Assembly (NCBI GenBank): GCA_015680685.1
Contig: MNCI01010159.1
Coordinates: 4,675 to 52,887 of the forward strand
Direction of reading: 5' to 3'
Origin: Gnetum montanum
Taxonomy: Eukaryota; Streptophyta; Gnetopsida; Gnetales; Gnetaceae
Length of the DNA stretch: 48,213 nucleotides
The notes below the pieces were generated by a model. The model worked only from the letters and a program-made list of their open reading frames with translations, searched no databases and had not been told where the DNA came from. Made by a program: the position numbers and the translations under genes. Positions 42,421-48,213 of the stretch are shown here, one piece after another; position 1 is the stretch's first letter; every line of letters starts with the position of its first letter.

Positions 42421-43099
42421 TAATTCAGGTGAACAATGGCTAAGCACCATCATAATGGGAAGACTAGTGGGGGACTTCCCAATCATAATGGAAAGAGCAT
42501 GGCTAAGCACCATCAATGCACGCCTCGGAATCCATAATCTTTTCCTAGAAATATCAAAGAAAAATACATTCAGAAAGATCAAGAAGAAGAAAGTTCCATG
42601 CATCGCATACAGTGACACAGGGCGTAATTACATGCAGAGGTCATGGTTTGTGCAAAGTTTAGCATTTCTTGCATGCAATCAGTGTGCACAAGTGATTAAC
42701 ATACAAAGATGCCTATATGTAGCATCCACATGATAGGAAGACACCCACTGGCTGACAGCTGATCAAGAAAGCAATTCACTCATATGCATGGAACCAACTG
42801 AGGGTTTGAATTGTGCTTACATCGATAGCATAGATGCATTAGAGCAAGTCCACCACCAACTTCCAAGTCTTAACCTTGAAAATATCAACTAGGGGAAGTT
42901 GGAAATCCCAAAGAAATTTAAGTAGAAGCCCCTCGAGCTAAAACCATTACCCACTGGTATGGAATACACGTTCCTTACAAACAGAAAATCGGTAATTATC
43001 AACGCTAAGCTTGCTCCTCAATAGAAAGANCAAACGGAAAATCGGTAATTATCAATGCTAAGCTTGCTCCTCAATAGAAAGAAGAACTGCTAAAGGTAA
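42421..43099 (+). pseudogene. pol: E10 protease-RT linker, with unmerged overlap
   Basis: GDFPIIMERAWLSTINARLGI, then KVPCIAYSDTGRNYMQRSW and CNQCAQVINIQRCLYVAST, then CMEPTEGLNCAYIDSIDA. A short insertion near 42440-42470 partly repeats GGCTAAGCACCATCA, also found at 42502. The sequence 42980-43029 is repeated at 43034-43083 across a single N (43030), most likely an assembly overlap. Confidence 0.65.
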
Positions 43100-44016
43100 T
43101 GAATAAATGGTTAGAAGCCTTCACTTGGTCATATCCCGAATTAACTAGAATAGATCCTAGGGTATGCCAACATAGAATTTACATTGACCCCTCCATGAAG
43201 CCTCGAAAACAACCATAAAGGCGATTGAACCCTAAGCTGAAGCAAGTAGTTAAGGAAGAAATCGAACGGCTTCTCAAGGCTAGGTTCATATACCCCATTG
43301 CTGGTAGCGAATGGGTTAGCCCCTTAGTTATTGTGCCTAAAAAGGGAGGCAAATGGAGGATGTGCATGAATTTCAAGCTACTAAATATGGCAACATTCAA
43401 AGATCACTTTCCATTGCCATTTTTCGACCAAGTCTTAGACACCATCGCAGGGCATCACTATTAAAGTTTTCTAGATGGATATAGTGGATATAACCAAATA
43501 CAAATAGCCCCAGAAGACCAAGCCAAGACTATGTTCACCAGTCCTTGGGGAACATTCACATACAAATAGATGTCATTTGGCTTGTGTAATGCCCCTGCAA
43601 CATTTCAATGACTAGTTCTAAGAATATTCCAATAGCAAATAGGGAAAGGCGTGGAGGTCTTTATGGACAACTTCTCCACTTATGGAGCAAAATTTGATCA
43701 AGCCTTAGACCAGTTGGATCAAGTGTTAAAAAGATGTGTAGAAACTAATTTGAGGCTCAACTGGCCGAAAAGCCATTTGATGGTCCAAGAAGGCATAGTA
43801 CTAGGGTGCAAAATCTCACACACAAGGATAGAGGTAGACCTTAAGAAAATCAAAATTATCCAAGGAATTACCCGTCAACCAGAAAATGTCAAAGATATTC
43901 AATCATTCCTTGGACATACTAGCTATTATAAGAGATTTATTGAGAACTTTTCAAAGGTTTCCAAACCATTGGTGGAATTAGCGTACCTTTCAAGTGGACT
44001 AGAGAATGCGAATTAG
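43100..44016 (+). pseudogene. pol: E10 reverse transcriptase, mostly open
   Basis: NPKLKQVVKEEIERLLKARF, then WVSPLVIVPKKGGKWRMCMN, FLDGYSGYNQIQIAPEDQ, FGLCNAPATFQ. After stops, a 121-codon open stretch (43651-44016) has EVFMDNFSTYG (active-site FMDNF, 43660-43674, one Asp replaced by Asn) and the thumb FLGHTSYYKRFIENFSKVSKPL. Stops at 43462, 43567, 43608 and 43633 break it. Confidence 0.85.
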
Positions 44017-44620
44017 CTTTCCAAACTCTAAAACAAAAGCTAGTAAAAACACCCATTCTACAAGCTCTTGATTAGTCCAAACCATTTCATATCATCACTA
44101 ACATGTCCAACTATGCTTTAGGAGTTGTACTTACATAGTTAGATGACCAAAAGCATCCTTATTACATCCACTATGCAAGTAGAAGTATCACTGGTGCACA
44201 ACTTAACTACACTACCACAGAGAAAGAATTAATTATTGTAGTGTTTGCACTAGAAACATTTAGACACTATGTAACAAGATATAAAGTATATATACATACA
44301 GATCATAGTGTAATATGGTTCCTCATGAATAAGCCAATGGTAAGCCCTCGTATCATAGGATGGCTTGTAATCTTACAAGAGTTTGATTTAACAATGATTG
44401 ATCATAAGGGCACTAAGAATGTAGTTGCTGATCATTTATCTTGGTTGCAATGGGACAACAAAGAGGATGAGTATCCAATTTTTGATCATTTCTCTGATGA
44501 ATTCCTCTTTGTTGGTGTGGTGAATAATCAATCACCCATGGAGACAAATTTGTACAGTAGAATTCTTACCTATCTCCTCACCCAACAAACATCACAGAGT
44601 TAAACCTTAAAAAGAAACAA
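44017..44620 (+). pseudogene. pol: E10 RNase H
   Basis: The first part has stops and a frame change. The second part (44241-44603) is open: MFALETFRHYVTRYKVYIHTDHSVI, LMNKPMVSPRIIGWLVILQEFDLTMIDHKG and NVVADHLSWLQW. The T-D-H-S motif and the VADHLS end of the tether are both intact. An acidic spacer leads to integrase. Confidence 0.8.
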
Positions 44621-45790
44621 TAGTTTCTTCACCGAGCCAAGTACTTTATGGAGATCAATGGGCAACTTTACAAAGTGTGTCTTGATGGCTTGGTTCAATG
44701 GTGTGTTCCTAATATAGATCAACTGTGAGTTCTCCAAGATGCTCATGAGGGTCCTTGTGGGGGTCATTACGCTGGGAGATGAATCACCATCAAGATCCTA
44801 CTTGTAGGATATTATTGGCATACATTATTTGGGGACGTCCATCGTTTTTTCCAATATTGTGAGCACTGTCAATGTGATGGGGGAATGACTGCTAGAATGG
44901 AGGGTCCGCAACAATGGATTCAACCGTTAGAACCCTTCGACATTTGGGGAATTGATTTTATGGGGCCAATTACACCAATGTCCAATGGAAAAGCTTATAT
45001 TATTGTTATTGTTGATTACCTAACAACATGGGCAAAAGAAGCTGCTGTTAAGGATTGTACATCATCTACAGCTACACGATTTGTTCAACAAAAAATCATA
45101 AATAGGTTTGGTGTGCCACGTGCACTTATTTCAAACAATGGTACACACTTCACAGGTGCAACGTTTCGGAAATTAATGCAACACTTAGGGTTTGAGCATA
45201 AATTAACTACACCATACCACCCCCAAGCGAATAGTCAAGCAGAAGTCACCAACAGGAAGATTACGAAAATATTGACAAGAACTATTAGCAAGTTTAGATG
45301 AGACTAGAGCACTAAACTAAATGATGCTCTTTGGGCATACCACTCCACATAGAAACTTCCTACAGGCTACTCTCTCTATGAGTTAGTGTACAGTAAATTA
45401 CCAATGCTTCCCATTCAAACTGAGCTCCATATACTATCCACAGCATGTGACCTCAACCTTGACCTCGACCTAGCATAGAAACAACAATTAGTAACCCTTA
45501 ATTTGCTAGATGAAAACTAACTAGCTACCCAGTTATCTAACGAATTGCACAAGGCATTCAATAAGCAATGTCATGACCTAAGGATTAGGAAAGTTAAATA
45601 TCAACTAGGAGATAAGGTTCTCTACTGAAATCCCACAACATACTAAATTCCAAACACTGTGGGAAGGACCTTATATTATTTATGTAACTTTTCCTTTAGG
45701 GGCCATGACAATATACAACCCTAAGAGCCCAAACAAGAAACTGTTGGTCAACATGCAACAAACCAAACCTTTTAATGAGCTTAGGATAGC
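44621..45790 (+). pseudogene. pol: E10 integrase, one catalytic Asp lost
   Basis: HHCC zinc-binding region at about 44735-44880 (HEGPCGGHYAGR ... CEHCQ). A core of 138 open codons (44885-45301) reads IWGIDFMGPITPMSNGKAYII, then ALISNNGTHFTGATF, where the second catalytic Asp is Asn, and HPQANSQAEVTNRKI with the Glu kept. The C-terminal region reads DALWAYHST and VKYQLGDKVLY, and a tail near 45800 reads SPPSNSIMGEMATYANH. Stops occur after 45301. Confidence 0.85.
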
Positions 45791-47810
45791 CAATACAAAT
45801 GCTACATCTATTAGTGGATAACCTTGCTCACTATTTCGGATCTCCTCCTTCCAACTCAATCATGGGGGAGATGGCTACCTATGCTAACCATTCTAGGCCC
45901 TTAGTTCTTTTTGAATTTTTGTTTTACACATTTTTGTTTTACACATTTTTGTTTCACATATTTTTATTTTACACATTTTTCTAACTTTTCTTTTTTTTTT
46001 TTACACCATCGTTCATATTTTTACTATTTGTTTGATTGCTTGATTTACTTTTATTCATCATCCAATAAGTGCTCATGATGGTAGATTGAATTATATCATA
46101 TTAATTGCTAATGTTTGGTTTTTACCTTTCAATTATGATGCTAATATTAAGGTATGGTTCTTTTGGTAAAACAGGTAATAAGTCCACACCGTCCACTCAT
46201 CCATACAACTCTATGGTCTCCTTTGTCTTGGAACTATATAGTCCCTCTTTTTCTAAGTAAACTTTTAATGAATTAGTGGCTAGGTACTTTTCAAACCAAG
46301 GAAAGACTTAAAGGATAAAAAGGGTGTGACTTCAAGAGGATTCGATGCATTTGTGCTAGCCATTCTCTTGGGTTCTTGGATGCTTTTTCTTGGGTTTTCC
46401 GCCATTTTGACATTGTTCAAAAATTGAGAAGCTGAGAGAATAAAAATAAGTCTTTGCATGATGTGGTTCTCACGCAAAAAAAAAGAGAGAAAAAGGTGAG
46501 AATTCAAAGCACACCCCTTAGACATAATAAAGCAATATGGGCTACAATCACTGGTTATGGAACTAGAAAGACATGTTACCCATGCCTAAAGGTTCCCTCT
46601 AACTAAGGCCCTTTCACTTCTTCATCTTGCTCTCTTCAGAATGGTGGTGACTCTTTGCGCAAGCATTCTTGCTGCTTCAAGTGGATGGATTGGCCAAGTG
46701 TGTTGATGCAAGGTCACTGGATGTGGTTTGTTTGAGTATGGATTTGGGATGAGTTCAACTCAGTCACATTAACCATAAAATACATAAGGGACTTTACACA
46801 ACCTTTTTCTTGGGATTCCATTCCATTCTCTCCTCTCCATCTTTCTCCCCATTTTTCCACCTCATTGTTGGTTCTATCATTATTCTGTTTCTAGGTTGAT
46901 GCATTGTTTTTCTTTGGGGAATTCTTGTGGATAAGTTTTTTTAACTCTTGCTTCCAAATGACATTCCTAGAGCCTATGGACTCTTTGGTTTATGGGTTTG
47001 TCACGGCATAAAAGGCATGAGCCTGCTTTGGGGAGGACCCACTGGCATTCCTTTTGTGGTGCAATTGTTAACTTCTTTTCCTTAAACATTTTTTACAATC
47101 AATCATTTCTTGTTTCATCCCTATCCATGGCATCCATTTTATTGGCGTTGTCGTTGTTATGTTTCCCATCTTTCTTGTTCCTCATATTTTTCCATCTTAT
47201 AGCTACCAAAGGTTCACTCTTAATCATGGGGGCCCTAGCACAAATTTTTCAATCTTTTCCATTTTACTATTTGCCTAACCCCTACACCTTGGGTAGTCAC
47301 CAGTGATAAATCTCCAAACCAATTTTTGCCATAACTACAACTTAGCCAATGCGCCTCATATCAAGGCAAGGTATCAACTACATTGTGGTTTATCTATCCT
47401 TGCTCATTTGTGACTATGTTGTGTGTGTAGATGGCGATCATACAAATAATGGATTGGGCTTAGAGGAAGCACTCAGGATGGACTGAAACTAGAGCATTTA
47501 TGAAAGGAGCAAGTTTGGTGGCATGGCTATGGATAAACAACGAAAGGTGCAATCTCAGCATTGGAGCAAACACGCTCCATATTTTTTCTCTCTCTCTTTT
47601 TCTCTTCAAATTACCAAATAAAGGCTTGGATGTCATTTATGTATGAGTGTTCACCACAATGGCCATGAACACTAATGTTGTAATATGCTTATTGATCCGT
47701 TCACTAGGCACGTTGAGTTTGTCATCCCATTCCACCATCAGTTGTCAATTAGTCAATAATCCCATACCTTCCCAATATTTTGTAAGGAACTTGAGGACAA
47801 GTTTTCATTC
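45791..47810 (+). other. E10 3' spacer, about 2 kb without a gene
   Basis: T-rich tract with ATTTTTGTTTTACACA units (45905-46010); blocks shared with E5 16300-16800 (46190-46800); blocks shared with E7 28930-29960 and E2 3000-3490 (46800-47810). The 104-codon ORF at 46992-47306 has a hydrophobic stretch (MASILLALSLLCFPSFLFLIF). The E7 copy has a 2-bp length change within it, so I do not call it a gene. A TCTCTCTCTC tract lies near 47590. Confidence 0.6.
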
Positions 47811-47823
47811 AATCGTGGGGGTA
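47811..47823 (+). other. E10 polypurine tract
   Basis: ATCGTGGGGGTA just before the LTR tip TGATGAGAG. Confidence 0.75.
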
Positions 47824-48213
47824 TGATGAGAGTGGTTACTCTAGTCGTTACTCTAGTAGTTATTCTAATTATTAGAGTGGTTACTCTAGTAGTTACTTTA
47901 GCAATTATTCTAATTATTAGAGTAGTTACTCTAATTATTATAGTTGCTCCTAAGCCTATAAATATAGTGCCCACATGCATAATTGAAAAGAAGTCTTTTA
48001 GTAATCAAGTAGTGAATCTCTTGTAGTTTGTTTGAAAGTTAGAGTATTTTCCAAGTGCCTGCAACAAGAGGTCTAAGTATGGACGGATCTTTATTTGAGC
48101 ATTATGTACCTGAGCACACCTTGTATATGGTAATAAAGACAAGCTCTTTGATTCATCCTTGCAGCACTTGAGATTTTTTTTCTTACGTATTTCTTTTATT
48201 TTATTTTCTTATG
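47824..48213 (+). repeat. E10 3' LTR, cut by the window end
   Basis: U3 with fewer repeat units than the 5' LTR; TATA box TATAAATA at 47957-47964; the TTTATTTGAGCATTATGTACC block and AATAAAGA follow. It matches the 5' LTR over the visible part with scattered differences and an array about 100 bp shorter. Confidence 0.85.

Larger units (their letters stand above)
39492..48213 (+). mobile_element. E10: Ty3/gypsy (Athila/Tat-like) element, nearly complete
   Basis: 5' LTR, primer site, gag, protease, RT, RNase H, integrase, long 3' spacer, polypurine tract and the first 390 bp of the 3' LTR lie on the plus strand. It lies inside the E9 gag. A deletion removes the gag C-terminus with the zinc knuckle (junction about 42160). 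Compared with E5 it lacks the extra gene. An unmerged contig overlap sits at 43030. Confidence 0.85.

Noticed and set aside
46992-47306. Hydrophobic 104-codon ORF in the E10 spacer as an env-like protein
   Set aside because: The related E7 segment has a 2-bp length change inside it, so the frame is not conserved. The alignment continues into non-coding flanks equally well.

Overview
This looks like a stretch of nuclear DNA from a large-genome land plant, possibly a gymnosperm or fern; the window alone does not settle which. It is AT-rich by eye. I see no host gene, tRNA or rRNA that I can support. Nearly everything recognisable is retrotransposon in several layers of nesting, mostly decayed.

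The dominant family is a Ty3/gypsy element of the non-chromovirus (Athila/Tat-like) type. Its LTRs run TGATGAG...CTCATCA. Its primer binding site resembles the 3' end of tRNA-Asp. It has a TGGGGGTA-type polypurine tract, and its order is gag-protease-RT-RNase H-integrase. Five copies are seen. E1 (minus, 1-2993) has a gag and its 5' LTR. E2 (plus, 2994-4060) is a 3' end only. E5 (minus, 11317-24509) has both LTRs plus an extra downstream gene. E7 (minus, 27961-37042) is complete, with a perfect 5-bp target duplication CTATT. E10 (plus, 39492 to the window end) has a 5' LTR, internal region and part of the 3' LTR.

The second family is a chromovirus-like Ty3/gypsy group. E3 (plus, 4061 to about 7700) has pol with a decayed chromodomain. 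E4 (minus, about 7700-9050) and E9 (plus, about 37050-39491) have an LTR, an initiator-Met-type primer site and a gag start. The third class is non-LTR (LINE) sequence. Element L-B (minus) is split into three pieces (25.7-24.5 kb, 11.3-10.7 kb, 9.4-9.05 kb) by insertion of E5 and of a second, plus-strand LINE, L-A (9.4-10.7 kb). E10 in turn sits in the gag of E9.

Two things stand out. First, the tRNA-Asp-type LTRs share an R-U5 body but carry different short palindromic repeat cassettes between the LTR tip and the TATA box: GCGATATCGC in E1, GACGAGGCCTCGTC-like in E5, and CTCTAATTATTAGAG-like in E7 and E10. Second, E5 has a roughly 950-codon extra gene between integrase and the 3' LTR. A copy of E5's own U3 cassette with a TATA box lies about 460 bp upstream of its ATG, with a plausible 5'-leader intron between. 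This suggests a self-promoted accessory gene, now decayed. The window also contains assembly faults: a small contig placed backwards at 29566-29805, an unmerged contig overlap at 43030, and an undersized N gap at 36351-36512.
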